In this document: one piece after another, positions 11,280-21,504 of the stretch
How positions within the stretch are numbered: position 1 is the stretch's first letter
How the letters are laid out: the number at the start of each line of letters is the position of its first letter
NCBI RefSeq assembly: GCF_014193285.1
Contig: NZ_JACHZE010000004.1
Span: 62,001-126,000, forward strand
Reading direction: 5' to 3'
Length of the DNA stretch: 64,000 nucleotides
From: Atlantibacter sp. RC6
GTDB lineage: Bacteria > Pseudomonadota > Gammaproteobacteria > Enterobacterales > Enterobacteriaceae
Translations under genes and position numbers: made by a program
Notes under the pieces: generated by a model
The model's database searches: none
Told to the model about the DNA's origin: nothing
What the model saw: only the letters and a program-made list of their open reading frames with translations

Positions 11280-13598
11280 ATGAAAAAGCTAACCATTGGA
11301 TTAATCGGCAACCCGAACTCGGGTAAAACGACCCTGTTTAACCAGTTAACCGGTTCCCGGCAGCGGGTTGGCAACTGGGCGGGCGTCACCGTCGAACGCA
11401 AAGAGGGCTTCTTCGCCACGCCCGGGCATCAGGTCACACTGGTGGATTTACCCGGCACCTACTCCCTGACGACGATCTCCTCTCAGACCTCGCTCGACGA
11501 GCAAATTGCCTGCCATTACATCCTGAGCGGCGAAGCCGACCTGCTGATTAACGTGGTGGACGCCTCGAACCTCGAACGCAATCTTTATTTGACGCTGCAA
11601 CTGCGCGAGCTGGGTATTCCCTGCATTGTTGCCCTGAACATGCTGGATATTGCTGAGAAACAGCACATTCGCATTGATGTTGATGCGCTGGCGAACCGCC
11701 TCGGTTGCCCGGTGGTGCCGCTGGTTTCGACGCGCGGGCGTGGCATCGATACCCTGAAACGGACCATCGACCGCGATCATCGCGCGCAAAACGCCATCGA
11801 CGTGCATTACGCCGCGCCGCTTTGCCGCGAGGCTAAATATCTGGCGGAACAGATGCCCGGCGAGATGCCGTTCACCCAGCGCCGCTGGCTGGGTTTGCAG
11901 ATGCTGGAAGGCGATATCTACAGCCGTGCGTTTGCCGGTGATGCCGCGCAAAAACTAGGCGTTGCGTTAGCGCGGCTTAACGAAGAGATGGACGATCCGG
12001 CGCTGCATATCGCCGACGAGCGTTATCAGAGCATCGCCGCCATTTGCGACAGCGTCAGCAACAGCTTAACCGCGGAGCCCCACCACTTAACCACCGCGCT
12101 GGATAAAATCGTCATTAACCGTTTCCTCGGTATTCCGGTGTTTTTACTGGTGATGTACCTGATGTTCCTGCTGGCGATTAACATTGGCGGCGCGTTGCAA
12201 CCGCTGTTTGACGTCGGTTCGGCAGCGATCTTTATTCACGGTTTACAGTGGGTTGGCGCAACGTTCCATTTCCCGCAATGGCTGACGATTTTCCTCGCCC
12301 AGGGGATTGGCGGCGGTATCAATACCGTTCTGCCGCTGGTGCCGCAAATCGGCATGATGTATTTGTTCCTCTCGTTCCTTGAGGATTCCGGCTATATGGC
12401 CCGCGCGGCGTTTGTGATGGACCGTCTGATGCAGTCCCTCGGGCTGCCCGGCAAATCCTTCGTCCCGCTGATTGTCGGCTTCGGCTGTAACGTGCCGTCG
12501 GTAATGGGCGCGCGTACCCTGGATGCGCCGCGCGAGCGGCTGATGACCGTGATGATGGCCCCGTTTATGTCCTGCGGGGCGCGGCTGGCGATCTTCGCCG
12601 TCTTCGCCGCCGCGTTCTTCGGCCAACAGGGCGCGCTGGTGGTATTTTCACTGTATCTGCTGGGCATTGTGATGGCGATCCTCACCGGCCTGATGCTCAA
12701 GCACACCATCATGCGCGGCGAAGCGACGCCATTCGTGATGGAACTGCCGGTGTATCACGTACCGCATCTGAAAAGCCTGGTGTTACAAACCTGGCAGCGC
12801 CTGAAATCCTTTGTGATGCGCGCCGGGAAAGTGATTGTGGTGGTCAGTATTTTCGTCGGTGCGTTAAACAGCTTTTCTTTTAGCGGCAAGCCGGTGGACA
12901 ACATTAATGATTCCGCGCTGGCGTCGGTGAGCCAGGTGCTAACCCCGCTGCTGAAACCCATCGGCGTACAGGAAGATAACTGGCAGGCCACCGTTGGGCT
13001 GTTTACCGGCGCGATGGCGAAAGAAGTGGTGGTCGGCACGTTAAACACACTCTACACCGCCGAAAATATCCATCAGGAAGCGTTCGATGCCGCCAGCTTT
13101 AATCTGCTCGATGAACTGGGCGGCGCGGTAGAAGAAACCTGGCAGAGCCTGAAAGATACCTTCAGCCTGAGCGTGTTGATGAACCCGATCGAGGCCAGCA
13201 AAGGCGACGGCGAAATGGAAAGCGGCACTATGGGCGTGATGAGCGCGAAATTCGGCAGCAGCGCGTCGGCGTACAGCTACCTGATTTTTGTGCTGCTGTA
13301 TATTCCCTGCATTTCGGTGATGGGGGCTATCGCCCGCGAAACCAGCCGTAGCTGGATGGGTTTCTCCATTCTCTGGGGGTTAAATATCGCCTACTCGCTT
13401 TCGACGCTTTACTACCAGACCGTCTCTTTCCAGCAGCATCCGCAGTACAGCCTGGTGTGCATCCTGGCGGTGGTGTTATTTAACGTGCTGGTGCTGACGC
13501 TGTTGCGCCGGGCGCGCAGCCGCGTTGATCTCGGCGTGCTGGGGCAGCGCAAAGCGGCGGAAGTGTGCTGTGAAACGTCATCCAGCCACTGTCATTAA
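11280..13598 (+). CDS. feoB: ferrous iron transporter FeoB
   Basis: Inner-membrane Fe(II) permease with an N-terminal G protein domain. At 772 residues it is full length. The G motifs are visible: G1 GNPNSGKTT near residue 10, G3 DLPGTYSL, G4 NMLD. A helical insertion/GDI region follows, then about eight to ten membrane helices starting near residue 280 (FLLVMYLMFLLAI), including the Gate segments with FGCNVPSVMGARTL and the second PCISVMGAIARE. The C-terminus is Cys-rich (EVCCETSSSHCH), as in E. coli FeoB. Followed after 9 bases by feoC. Confidence 0.98.
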   Translation: MKKLTIGLIGNPNSGKTTLFNQLTGSRQRVGNWAGVTVERKEGFFATPGHQVTLVDLPGTYSLTTISSQTSLDEQIACHYILSGEADLLINVVDASNLERNLYLTLQLRELGIPCIVALNMLDIAEKQHIRIDVDALANRLGCPVVPLVSTRGRGIDTLKRTIDRDHRAQNAIDVHYAAPLCREAKYLAEQMPGEMPFTQRRWLGLQMLEGDIYSRAFAGDAAQKLGVALARLNEEMDDPALHIADERYQSIAAICDSVSNSLTAEPHHLTTALDKIVINRFLGIPVFLLVMYLMFLLAINIGGALQPLFDVGSAAIFIHGLQWVGATFHFPQWLTIFLAQGIGGGINTVLPLVPQIGMMYLFLSFLEDSGYMARAAFVMDRLMQSLGLPGKSFVPLIVGFGCNVPSVMGARTLDAPRERLMTVMMAPFMSCGARLAIFAVFAAAFFGQQGALVVFSLYLLGIVMAILTGLMLKHTIMRGEATPFVMELPVYHVPHLKSLVLQTWQRLKSFVMRAGKVIVVVSIFVGALNSFSFSGKPVDNINDSALASVSQVLTPLLKPIGVQEDNWQATVGLFTGAMAKEVVVGTLNTLYTAENIHQEAFDAASFNLLDELGGAVEETWQSLKDTFSLSVLMNPIEASKGDGEMESGTMGVMSAKFGSSASAYSYLIFVLLYIPCISVMGAIARETSRSWMGFSILWGLNIAYSLSTLYYQTVSFQQHPQYSLVCILAVVLFNVLVLTLLRRARSRVDLGVLGQRKAAEVCCETSSSHCH

Positions 13599-13607
13599 GG
13601 TGAACGT

Positions 13608-13844
13608 ATGGCGACGCTGATACAGGTACGGGATTTGCTGGCATTGCAGGGACGTCTGGAGGCCAGCCGGATGAGCGAACTGCTCGCCACGCCGCTGCCA
13701 ATGATTAATGCGATGCTGGCGCGCCTTGAAGCCATGGGCCGGGCAACGCGCGTAACGGAAGATTTGAGCGGGTGTTTGTCAGGCAGTTGTAAACGCTGCC
13801 CTGAAGGAAATGCTTGCCAAAAAACGTTCTGGACGCTTCAATAG
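13608..13844 (+). CDS. feoC: FeoC, [Fe-S]-dependent regulator of FeoB
   Basis: Small winged-helix protein of the feo operon that influences FeoB stability or expression. The 78 residues match the family. The N-terminal helix-turn-helix covers [20 protein letters not shown], and the wing carries four cysteines spaced C-x4-C-x2-C-x5-C ([16 protein letters not shown]), the known iron-sulfur motif. Third gene of feoABC, before a terminator. Confidence 0.94.
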   Translation: MATLIQVRDLLALQGRLEASRMSELLATPLPMINAMLARLEAMGRATRVTEDLSGCLSGSCKRCPEGNACQKTFWTLQ

Positions 13845-13873
13845 CACCACAAAATAAAGAAAGCAGTGGCACT

Positions 13874-13900
13874 AAAAAAGGCGGGTTTCCCCGCCTTTTC
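13874..13900. terminator. bidirectional terminator feoC / DUF1471 gene
   Basis: Stem AAAAGGCGGG / CCCGCCTTTT with A and T tracts on both sides, placed between convergent stop codons at 13844 and 13903. Confidence 0.85.
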
Positions 13901-13902
13901 CA

Positions 13903-14172
13903 TTATTTGTAGACATCCGCAGTGGCGCGTACGTCCTGCGTTTTCTTTTCTGCGCTGGTAATGACGTAGTATTTCCCGCCCAACTCATCGGCTTTCTTCG
14001 ACAGTTCTTTTCTTGCATCCATTGGAGCGGTGGTGTCATCAGTGGTGATAGTGCCGATCTTTGTTAAGTTCATACCGTCCACTTTATCTCTCTGGAGTTC
14101 TTCTGCAGCGAGAACACCAAATGACAGCGAACCGATAACTAAAGAAGTAACAATGCCAGTGACTAATTTCAT
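13903..14172 (-). CDS. DUF1471 (YdgH/BhsA/McbA-like) periplasmic protein
   Basis: An 89-residue secreted protein. A signal peptide is visible (MKLVTGIVTSLVIGSLSFGV, cleavage after VLAA), followed by a single DUF1471 domain recognised by KIGTITTDDTTAPMDARKEL and KYYVITSAEKKTQDVRATADVYK. Members such as BhsA and YhcN respond to stress or affect biofilm and surface properties; no specific role can be assigned to this one. A good ribosome site (AAGGAG) precedes the ATG. E. coli K-12 has an unrelated gene at this spot, so it is an accessory insertion between feoC and bioH. Confidence 0.88.
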   Translation of the reverse strand: MKLVTGIVTSLVIGSLSFGVLAAEELQRDKVDGMNLTKIGTITTDDTTAPMDARKELSKKADELGGKYYVITSAEKKTQDVRATADVYK

Positions 14173-14270
14173 AGCTTCACACTCCTTAGAAAGGTTTATT
14201 GTTTTGTGATGCCTGGCGGGGGCGACTCAGCGCCTCAAAAATAAAAATTGCCCGTAAGGACAACCACTTT

Positions 14271-15074
14271 TTAAGTATTGTCTGTTATTTGTACTTTTTC
14301 CAGAAGCTGGCGCAGGCTAAACAACAGCTCGCAAAACATTTCAGAATTATTGATAAAGGGCGCGTGGGCGGCTTTATCAAACATCACCGACCGGCTACCC
14401 GGATAACGTTCATCCAGTAAGGCCGCTACCTTGCGCGGCACCAACCCATCCAGCCGCCCGTATATACGCCAGAACGGCATCGCCAGTGCGGCCAGATCGG
14501 CGCGCAAATCGACTGACCGGAGGATCTCCAGGCCGCCGTTCAGCACCTCGACGGAAGGCATCGGCGCATCCAGCACAATCGCCTTCAGCCTGCGGGCATC
14601 CTGACGGGCGCTTTCCGTGCCCAGCGTCTGTAACGCCAGGAAGCGCTCAACGGTGCGCTGAAAATCTTCGCTCAACTGCTGCTGAAAACCGGCCAGCACG
14701 GCGGGTTTAATCCCCGGCCACTGCTCTTCTTCACGGGCGCTGAAACAAGGAGAGGAGGCGACGGTCACCAGCGCGTCTACCCGTTCCGGGTGCGTGAGCG
14801 CGATCTGGCTCGCCACCAGCCCGCCCAGGCTCCAGCCCAGCCAGATGGCATTTTTGGGAGCCTGGCGCAGGACGCACCTGGCCATCGCGTCGAGATCCAT
14901 TGCGCCGAAATCCGTACTGCGACCATAACCCGGCAAATCCACCAGATGCAGGGTAAATTGCGAGGCTAATTGCTCGCTTATGCAATCCCACACGCCAGCA
15001 TTCAGTCCCCATCCGTGCAACAGCACAAGATGAACATTTCCCTCTCCCCGGGTCTGCCACCAGATGTCATTCAT
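14271..15074 (-). CDS. bioH: pimeloyl-[acyl-carrier protein] methyl ester esterase BioH
   Basis: Alpha/beta hydrolase that removes the methyl group from pimeloyl-ACP methyl ester, ending the pimelate-forming stage of biotin synthesis. The catalytic triad is in place: Ser82 in GWSLGG, Asp near 207 in YGRLDGLVP, His near 235 in KAAHAPF. The oxyanion region [12 protein letters not shown] is near residue 18. At 267 residues it is about 11 longer than E. coli BioH because of an extended C-terminal tail. Divergent from gntX, 34 bases apart. Confidence 0.96.
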   Translation of the reverse strand: MNDIWWQTRGEGNVHLVLLHGWGLNAGVWDCISEQLASQFTLHLVDLPGYGRSTDFGAMDLDAMARCVLRQAPKNAIWLGWSLGGLVASQIALTHPERVDALVTVASSPCFSAREEEQWPGIKPAVLAGFQQQLSEDFQRTVERFLALQTLGTESARQDARRLKAIVLDAPMPSVEVLNGGLEILRSVDLRADLAALAMPFWRIYGRLDGLVPRKVAALLDERYPGSRSVMFDKAAHAPFINNSEMFCELLFSLRQLLEKVQITDNT

Positions 15075-15108
15075 TCGCTAAAGTCTCTTTTTTGTCAGGA
15101 AGACGATG

Positions 15109-15792
15109 ATGCTAACAGTACCCGCCTTGTGTTGGCTATGCAGGATGCCGCTTGCCGTTTCCCAGTGGGGGATCTGCTCCTGCTGTTATGCCGCGCTGCC
15201 CGCCCCACCCCCCTGCTGCCCGATTTGCGGATTGCCTGCGGTGGTCACCACATTGCCCTGCGGACGCTGCCTGCGAAAATCCCCGCCGTGGCAACGGCTG
15301 CTCTACGTGACGGATTACCGTCCGCCGTTGAACGCACTGGTGCAGGGGTTAAAGTTTTACCGACAAACCGCTCTGGCCCAGCCGTTGGCGCGGCTGATAT
15401 TACTGCGCGTGCGTCAGGCCCAGCGGGAATGGGCGCTCCCGCTTCCCGATTTAATCATCAGCGTGCCGTTGCATCGACGGCGGGCCTGGCGACGGGGCTT
15501 TAACCAAAGCGCGTTGCTGGCGAAACCGCTCGCCCGCTGGCTGGGTTGCCGCTATGAGGCGCGGGCATTAAGGCGCGTCAGGAACACGCCGGTTCAGCAC
15601 CATCTCAGCGCACGGCTGCGAAAAAAGAATCTGCGCGCGGCATTTCGCCTTGAATTGCCCGTGCGCGATCTCCATATCGTTATTGTGGATGACGTCGTTA
15701 CAACGGGCAGTACGGTCGGAGAAATTGCCAAACTATTGCATCGCCATGGCGCGGCGACTGTCCAGGTATGGTGCCTGTGTCGAACCTTGTAG
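15109..15792 (+). CDS. gntX: phosphoribosyltransferase-like protein GntX (ComF family)
   Basis: ComF-type protein linked in E. coli to use of extracellular DNA as a nutrient and, by name, to gluconate use. The N-terminus has zinc-finger-like cysteine pairs (CWLCRMP, CSCC, CCPICGLP, CGRC), and the C-terminus a phosphoribosyltransferase signature IVIVDDVVTTGSTVGE. I prefer the second Met (15109, MLTVPALCWLC), which gives 227 residues as in E. coli; the ATG at 15106 is adjacent. The exact enzymatic reaction, if any, is unknown. Confidence 0.92.
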   Translation: MLTVPALCWLCRMPLAVSQWGICSCCYAALPAPPPCCPICGLPAVVTTLPCGRCLRKSPPWQRLLYVTDYRPPLNALVQGLKFYRQTALAQPLARLILLRVRQAQREWALPLPDLIISVPLHRRRAWRRGFNQSALLAKPLARWLGCRYEARALRRVRNTPVQHHLSARLRKKNLRAAFRLELPVRDLHIVIVDDVVTTGSTVGEIAKLLHRHGAATVQVWCLCRTL

Positions 15793-15850
15793 AGGGTCGA
15801 TGATGGGCGTATTATAACCAGGTAAAATAGTCAACTATTAGGCCATTGCT

Positions 15851-16426
15851 ATGATTCGTATTTCCGATGCTGCCCAGGCGCACTTTGTCAAACTTCTGGC
15901 TAACCAGGAAGAAGGCACCCAAATCCGCGTGTTCGTGATTAACCCAGGTACGCCGAATGCAGAATGCGGCGTGTCATACTGCCCGCCGGATGCGGTTGAA
16001 GCCAGCGACACGGCGCTGACCTTTGAACATCTCACCGCTTATGTGGACGAGTTAAGCGCTCCGTATCTGGAAGACGCGGAAATCGACTTTGTCACCGACC
16101 AGTTAGGTTCGCAGCTGACGCTGAAAGCGCCGAACGCCAAAATGCGTAAAGTGTCTGACGACGCCCCGCTGATGGAGCGCGTAGAGTACCTGCTGCAATC
16201 GCAGATCAACCCGCAGCTGGCCGGTCACGGCGGCCGTGTGTCGCTGATGGAAATCACCGACGAAGGCTTCGCCATCCTGCAATTCGGCGGCGGCTGCAAC
16301 GGGTGTTCCATGGTGGACGTGACGCTGAAAGAAGGGATCGAGAAGCAGTTGCTGAACGAATTCCCGGAACTGAAAGGCGTGCGCGATCTCACCGAGCACC
16401 AGCGCGGCGAGCACTCTTACTATTGA
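15851..16426 (+). CDS. nfuA: Fe/S biogenesis protein NfuA
   Basis: Iron-sulfur cluster carrier that delivers [4Fe-4S] clusters to targets such as aconitase and lipoyl synthase, especially under iron or oxidative stress. The 191-residue protein has an N-terminal degenerate A-type domain (lacking the ligand cysteines) and a C-terminal Nfu domain with the cluster-binding CxxC in [11 protein letters not shown] (cysteines near 149 and 152). Follows gntX after a 58-base gap and ends at a bidirectional terminator shared with malQ. Confidence 0.97.
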   Translation: MIRISDAAQAHFVKLLANQEEGTQIRVFVINPGTPNAECGVSYCPPDAVEASDTALTFEHLTAYVDELSAPYLEDAEIDFVTDQLGSQLTLKAPNAKMRKVSDDAPLMERVEYLLQSQINPQLAGHGGRVSLMEITDEGFAILQFGGGCNGCSMVDVTLKEGIEKQLLNEFPELKGVRDLTEHQRGEHSYY

Positions 16427-16446
16427 TTTGCTGACCCGCTACAGAC

Positions 16447-16480
16447 AAAAAAGCCGCTGATGTATTCCAGCGGCTTTTTT
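16447..16480. terminator. bidirectional terminator nfuA / malQ
   Basis: Stem AAAAAAGCCGCT / AGCGGCTTTTTT with a 10-base loop between the convergent nfuA and malQ stop codons. Confidence 0.9.
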
Positions 16481-16491
16481 ATGTCTGCCTA

Positions 16492-18600
16492 TTACTTCGC
16501 TTTCGGCGTCGCCCGCTTGCGCGATGCGGCGCGGCGTCGTTTATCCAGATCCTTAATCAGCTTGTTGACGCCTTCATCGGCGAACATCTTCTCAAGGGGC
16601 GCGGATAGTTTACGCCGCCAGTTTTTGTACTGATAGCTGGTACCAGGAATGTTGACCGGGTCCGCCATATCCAGCCAGTCCTCCGGCTGTAAACCAAGCA
16701 AGGCGCAGTGCGTATCGGCGATATAACGCTGCATTGCCCGGTTAAGCAGCGGCGTCATTTTCATCCCTTTGGCTTTACGGCCTACGCTTTTCGGCAGGCA
16801 GTTGTACTGGTGCAGCGCATCCAGCAGCCCCTGTTTGGCGCGTTCACGATCCTCATACAGCCCGCGCAGCACGATTTCATCCGGGTAGAGGCCCAGCGTT
16901 TTACCCAGCGTTAAATCGCCGCTTTCCCAGTAGCCGCGCAGGGTCGGCAAATCGTGAGTCGTCGCCACCGCCATCGCCTGCTCAGGCCAGGCCTGCGGCG
17001 CGCGGTAGTGCTTGCGGGAGTCGTTTTCGAAGTAGAGCACTTTGTAGGAATAGACCCCGTTCTGGCGCAGTTTGCCGACGATCTCCACCGGCACGGTACC
17101 CAGATCTTCGCCAATCACCATGCACTGGTGGCGTTCGCTTTCCAGCGCCAGGATCGCCAGTAAATCGTCCACCGGATAGTGCACGTAAGCGCCCTGATCC
17201 GCGGTTTCGCCGTAAGGGATCCACCACAGCCGCAGCATCGACATCACGTGATCGATACGCAACGCGCCGCAGTGAGTCATATTGGCGCGCAACAGCTGGA
17301 TGAACGGCTCATAGCCGCGCGCGGTCATCACGTGCGGATCCATCGGCGGCAATCCCCAGTTTTGACCGAGCGGCCCGAGAATATCCGGCGGCGCGCCAAC
17401 TGACGCTTTCAGGCAGTACAGCTCGCGGTCGCACCAGGTTTCCGCGCCGCCTTCCGCCACGCCCACGGCCAGGTCGCGATACAGGCCGACCGGCATACCG
17501 TGTAACTGGCTGGTCTCCCAACACTCCGCGAACTGTTTCCAGGCCAGCCATTGCAGCCACAGATAGAAGTCGATGTCATCGGCGTGCTGTTCGCAAAAAG
17601 CTTTTACCTGCGGGCTATCGATGGACTGATAACCCTCGGGCCAGACGGGCCAGCCCCAGCGCAATCCATCCTCTTTCACCTGCTCGGCGTGCAGCGCATC
17701 GAACGCGGCCTGCCAGTAGAGGCTGTCGCCTTCGCTGGCGACAAAATCACGAAACGCGCGCATCTGATCGTCATCTTCGCCACGTAAGGCAAATTGTTTC
17801 CAGGCCAGACGCAGGCCCGCCATTTTCAGCGCGGTCACCGCAGAATAATCGACCCACTGCGCCTCGCGGGCCGCTTTCAGGGTTTGTTGAGTGGTAGGCA
17901 TTTCCCACCAGCTGCGCGCCTCTTCGCTTTGCTGGAAATCGTCAATCGCGTTTACGTCGATATAAATCACGTTCATCCAGCGGCGCGACGAGGGGCTATA
18001 AGGGCTGGCGCTTTCCGGATTAGCGGGATAGAGCGCATGAATCGGATTCAGGCCGATAAAACTGCCGCCCCGTTGCGCCACGGACACCAGCATCCGTTTC
18101 AGATCGCCGAAATCGCCAATCCCCCAGTTAGTGAGCGAGCGCAGGGTATACAGCTGTACGCAGGCACCCCAGATTTTTTCGCCTTTAACGAGGGTTTCCG
18201 GTTCGAAGCAGCGTTTCGGCGCGACGATCAGCCGGCATTCCCACTGCTGGGATTTCTGTTTCAGCGTCAGGGTGTGATAACCCAACGCCAGTTTGGCGGG
18301 AAGCCGCAGGCTGTCGCCGCCTGCCGCGCTTCCCTTATGCTGCTTGCCCGCTTCCGTGGTTAGCAGCCATTCAAAGTCACCTTTGCCCTCAAGGGTAATC
18401 GCCATGCGGGTACTGGAGCGTAGCACCTTCACACCGGGGATCGGCGCCGCAGCCGGTTTTTTAACCGCGTGCGTGCGGTTCATCGCTTCCAGCAGACGGC
18501 GCTTGGTATCCGGACCAATCGCCTGAGCTTTGCCGTGAGCATTAATGTAATTAGCGCTAATACCCGCCTCGAGGGCGGCATTATTCAGGCGTTTATCCAT
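16492..18600 (-). CDS. malQ: 4-alpha-glucanotransferase (amylomaltase) MalQ
   Basis: GH77 enzyme that disproportionates maltodextrins, releasing glucose and building longer chains for MalP. The 702-residue length fits the family. Catalytic motifs are visible: nucleophile Asp in RIDHVMSM, acid/base Glu in IGEDLGTVP and the transition-state Asp in THDLPTLRG. The N-terminal MalQ-specific domain precedes the barrel, which begins around WGACVQLYTLRS. It lies 9 bases downstream of malP in the malPQ operon, controlled by MalT. Confidence 0.97.
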   Translation of the reverse strand: MDKRLNNAALEAGISANYINAHGKAQAIGPDTKRRLLEAMNRTHAVKKPAAAPIPGVKVLRSSTRMAITLEGKGDFEWLLTTEAGKQHKGSAAGGDSLRLPAKLALGYHTLTLKQKSQQWECRLIVAPKRCFEPETLVKGEKIWGACVQLYTLRSLTNWGIGDFGDLKRMLVSVAQRGGSFIGLNPIHALYPANPESASPYSPSSRRWMNVIYIDVNAIDDFQQSEEARSWWEMPTTQQTLKAAREAQWVDYSAVTALKMAGLRLAWKQFALRGEDDDQMRAFRDFVASEGDSLYWQAAFDALHAEQVKEDGLRWGWPVWPEGYQSIDSPQVKAFCEQHADDIDFYLWLQWLAWKQFAECWETSQLHGMPVGLYRDLAVGVAEGGAETWCDRELYCLKASVGAPPDILGPLGQNWGLPPMDPHVMTARGYEPFIQLLRANMTHCGALRIDHVMSMLRLWWIPYGETADQGAYVHYPVDDLLAILALESERHQCMVIGEDLGTVPVEIVGKLRQNGVYSYKVLYFENDSRKHYRAPQAWPEQAMAVATTHDLPTLRGYWESGDLTLGKTLGLYPDEIVLRGLYEDRERAKQGLLDALHQYNCLPKSVGRKAKGMKMTPLLNRAMQRYIADTHCALLGLQPEDWLDMADPVNIPGTSYQYKNWRRKLSAPLEKMFADEGVNKLIKDLDKRRRAASRKRATPKAK

Positions 18601-18609
18601 GGCATATCC

Positions 18610-21012
18610 TTAACGTTTGGCTTGCCAGATACGGGTCTGGTAGTCGCGAATCGAGCGGTCAGAGCTGAACATGCCGCAACGTGCGGTATTCAGGATAGCA
18701 GCTCGCGTCCAGGCTTCCTGGTCGCGGTACAGTAAATCCGCCTGTTTTTGCGCCGCCACGTAGGAGGCGAAATCGGCCATCAGCAGATACGGGTCGCCGC
18801 CCGCTTTGCCGATACTTTGCAGCATCGGGTCGAAAGCGTGCTTATCGCCCTCAGCGTAGACGCCCTTCTCCAGCTCCTTCAGCACCGCATCCAGCAGTTT
18901 GTCTTTCTTACGCCATTTCACCGGGTCGTAACCTTTGGCTTTCAGCACTTTCACTTCGTCTACCGTCAGGCCAAAGATGAAGATATTTTCCACGCCCACT
19001 TTCTCGGCGATTTCAACGTTCGCGCCGTCCAGCGTGCCGACGGTGAGCGCGCCGTTGAGCGCTAGTTTCATATTACCGGTGCCGGAAGCTTCTTTACCGG
19101 CAGTAGAGATTTGCTCGGAAATATCCGCCGCCGGGATCATTTTTTCCGCCGCCGACACACAGTAGTCCGGCAGGAACACCACTTTCAGTTTGTCGCCCAC
19201 CAGCGGATCGTTGTTGATCGCCTCGGCCACTTTGTTGATCGCGTAGATGATGTTTTTAGCAAGGTAATACCCCGGCGCGGCTTTCGCGCCGAACAGGAAC
19301 ACGCGCGGCACGCGGTCAGCTTTCGGGTTTTCGCGGATCTCTTTGTACATCGCCAGAATCTGCAACAGGTTCAGGTGCTGGCGCTTGTACTCGTGCAGGC
19401 GTTTAATCTGGATGTCGAACAACGCTTCCGGGTTGATTTCAATGCCGGTACGCGCTTTCACAAAAGCAGCCAGCTTGACCTTGTTGCGCTGTTTGATGGC
19501 GCGGTATTCCTTACGGAAATCGGCGTCATCGGCATATTTTTCCAGCTCCGCCAGCGCGTCTAAATCGTTCACCCACTCTTTGTTCAGCGTCTTGTCAATC
19601 AGCGCCGCCAGTTCCGGGTTGCACTGTTTGATCCAGCGGCGCGGCGTGATGCCATTGGTCACATTGTGGAATTTGGTCGGCCACAGCTGGTGATATTCCG
19701 GGAACAGATCTTTCACCACCAGATCCGAGTGCAGCGCCGCCACGCCGTTAACAGCGAAGCCGCTGACCACGCACAGGTTCGCCATGCGCACCTGTTTGTC
19801 ATACACCACCGCCAGTTTGGCCCATACCGCCTCATCGCCCGGCCAGGTCTTGTCCACCAGCACTTTGAAGCGCGCGTTGATCTCTTTGATGATTTGCATA
19901 TGGCGCGGCAGCAGAGTGCGGATCAGCCGCTCGTCCCAGCACTCCAGCGCTTCAGGCATCAGGGTGTGGTTGGTATACGCGAAGGTTTTGCTGGTGATGG
20001 CCCAGGCCTCATCCCAGCTCATCTGGTGCTCGTCAATCAGTACGCGCAGCAGTTCAGGAATAGCGATAGTCGGATGGGTATCGTTGAGCTGAATCACTTC
20101 ATAATCAGCCAGTTCGTTAAGCGAACGGCCCAGATAGTGATGGCGGCGCAGGATATCGGCAATCGAGCAGGCACACTGGAAATACTGCTGCATCAGACGT
20201 AGCTTTTTACCGGCCTGATGGTTGTCGTTCGGATAGAGCACTTTAGTGAGCTTATCCGCGTCAATGCCCTGCTGCTCGGCGCGCAGGAAGTCACCGTCGT
20301 TGAATTTAGTCAGGTTGAACGGATGCGCGTGGGTGGCCTGCCACAAGCGCAGCGGCTGCGCCACGCCGTTCTGATAGCCAAGCACGGGCAAATCCCAGGC
20401 CTGGCCGGTAATGGTAAAGCCCGGTTCCCAGATCTGCTGGTCGCCGTTTTTCACCATCTTGCCGCCAATGCCCACCTGCACATCCAGCGCTTCGTTGTGG
20501 CTGAACCACGGGTAGCTTTCCCGATGCCAGTTATCCGGCGCTTCCATCTGCTTGCCGTCTTCGAACGACTGGCGGAACAGGCCGTACTGATAGTTCAGGC
20601 CATAGCCCGTCGCTGCCTGGCCGACGGTCGCCATAGAGTCCAGGAAACAGGCCGCCAGACGCCCCAGACCGCCGTTACCCAGCGCCGGGTCGGTTTCCGC
20701 TTCCAGCAGATCGGTCAGGTTGACGTTGTGGCTCGCCAGCGCGTCGCTCACTGCCTGATACCAGCCCAGATTGAGCAAGTTGTTGCCGGTCAGGCGGCCA
20801 ATCAGGAATTCCATCGAGATGTAGTTAACATGGCGCTGGTTGGCTTCAGGCTGAACCATCGGCTGGGCGCGCAGCATTTCCGCCAGCGCGGCGCTGACGG
20901 CGTGCCACCACTGGCGAGACGTCATCTCGCTGGCGGCGGATAAACCAAAACGTCGCCACTGACGCGTCAGGGCGGCCTCAAATTGGGTGTGGTCAAACGT
21001 CGTCTGTGACAT
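18610..21012 (-). CDS. malP: maltodextrin phosphorylase MalP
   Basis: GT35 phosphorylase that releases glucose-1-phosphate from maltodextrins using pyridoxal phosphate. The start at 21012 ([12 protein letters not shown], 800 residues) matches E. coli MalP; an earlier in-frame ATG at 21084 would run through the MalT boxes and is not used. The PLP-binding lysine lies in [16 protein letters not shown], and [13 protein letters not shown] is the usual substrate-site loop. It is paralogous to GlgP at 29612-32059. First gene of malPQ. Confidence 0.97.
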   Translation of the reverse strand: MSQTTFDHTQFEAALTRQWRRFGLSAASEMTSRQWWHAVSAALAEMLRAQPMVQPEANQRHVNYISMEFLIGRLTGNNLLNLGWYQAVSDALASHNVNLTDLLEAETDPALGNGGLGRLAACFLDSMATVGQAATGYGLNYQYGLFRQSFEDGKQMEAPDNWHRESYPWFSHNEALDVQVGIGGKMVKNGDQQIWEPGFTITGQAWDLPVLGYQNGVAQPLRLWQATHAHPFNLTKFNDGDFLRAEQQGIDADKLTKVLYPNDNHQAGKKLRLMQQYFQCACSIADILRRHHYLGRSLNELADYEVIQLNDTHPTIAIPELLRVLIDEHQMSWDEAWAITSKTFAYTNHTLMPEALECWDERLIRTLLPRHMQIIKEINARFKVLVDKTWPGDEAVWAKLAVVYDKQVRMANLCVVSGFAVNGVAALHSDLVVKDLFPEYHQLWPTKFHNVTNGITPRRWIKQCNPELAALIDKTLNKEWVNDLDALAELEKYADDADFRKEYRAIKQRNKVKLAAFVKARTGIEINPEALFDIQIKRLHEYKRQHLNLLQILAMYKEIRENPKADRVPRVFLFGAKAAPGYYLAKNIIYAINKVAEAINNDPLVGDKLKVVFLPDYCVSAAEKMIPAADISEQISTAGKEASGTGNMKLALNGALTVGTLDGANVEIAEKVGVENIFIFGLTVDEVKVLKAKGYDPVKWRKKDKLLDAVLKELEKGVYAEGDKHAFDPMLQSIGKAGGDPYLLMADFASYVAAQKQADLLYRDQEAWTRAAILNTARCGMFSSDRSIRDYQTRIWQAKR

Positions 21013-21504
21013 AGAAACAAGGGTCCTGTAAAAAAGTAATGGCATTAGCGCTAGTGTGCCAGGCGACCACGGCGAATTCCTCATCCTGCGGGGGATTAGG
21101 CAGGGAGGAGTAGCGGGGAGTAGGCAAAACTGTGATCCCAGACACTCAATATGCTCTCAAATTACTTTTCAGCCAGCGGGTGTAAACCCGAACGAAGCGA
21201 ACAATCTGTAAACACCTTTGTCCGGCTCTTCCATAACGTAAAGTGTGATTTTTTACAGGGGTGATAAATCCCAAAAAATGGCCTGTCAGTCTCACTTGCC
21301 TCTCCAGGCCCCATCTCACCTCACCCGAATGGCGTAGCGATCATTCATAATAGTTATCGAAATGTGACTTAGTGCAACTTTACCTGCTATTAAAATCGAC
21401 ATAACTTGCAATACTTCATAGGGTGTCCGACCCTACATGCCAGTATTAATTACGAGGCGCAAAATAAATCATTCGGCCTGGATTACACAGTGAAGTGATC
21501 TTCT
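21013..21504. promoter_or_regulatory. malPQ-malT divergent control region
   Basis: A 490-bp gap between the divergent malP and malT starts. The malP-proximal part (21079-21125) holds MalT boxes. CRP-like sequences occur at about 21241-21260 (GTGTGATTTTTTACA) and 21361-21378 (ATGTGACTTAGTGCAA), consistent with cAMP-CRP control of malT. No gene is apparent. Confidence 0.6.
21079..21125. promoter_or_regulatory. cluster of MalT boxes upstream of malP
   Basis: CAGGATGAGG on the minus strand (21079-21088) matches the MalT core GGATGA. On the plus strand GGGGATTAGG, GGGAGGAGTA and GGGGAGTAGG follow between 21091 and 21124. A cluster of such boxes is the known architecture of MalT-activated promoters. 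Confidence 0.6.

Noticed and set aside
18610-21084. Longer MalP start at 21084
   Set aside because: The extra 24 residues are unlike MalP and are encoded by the MalT-box and leader region.
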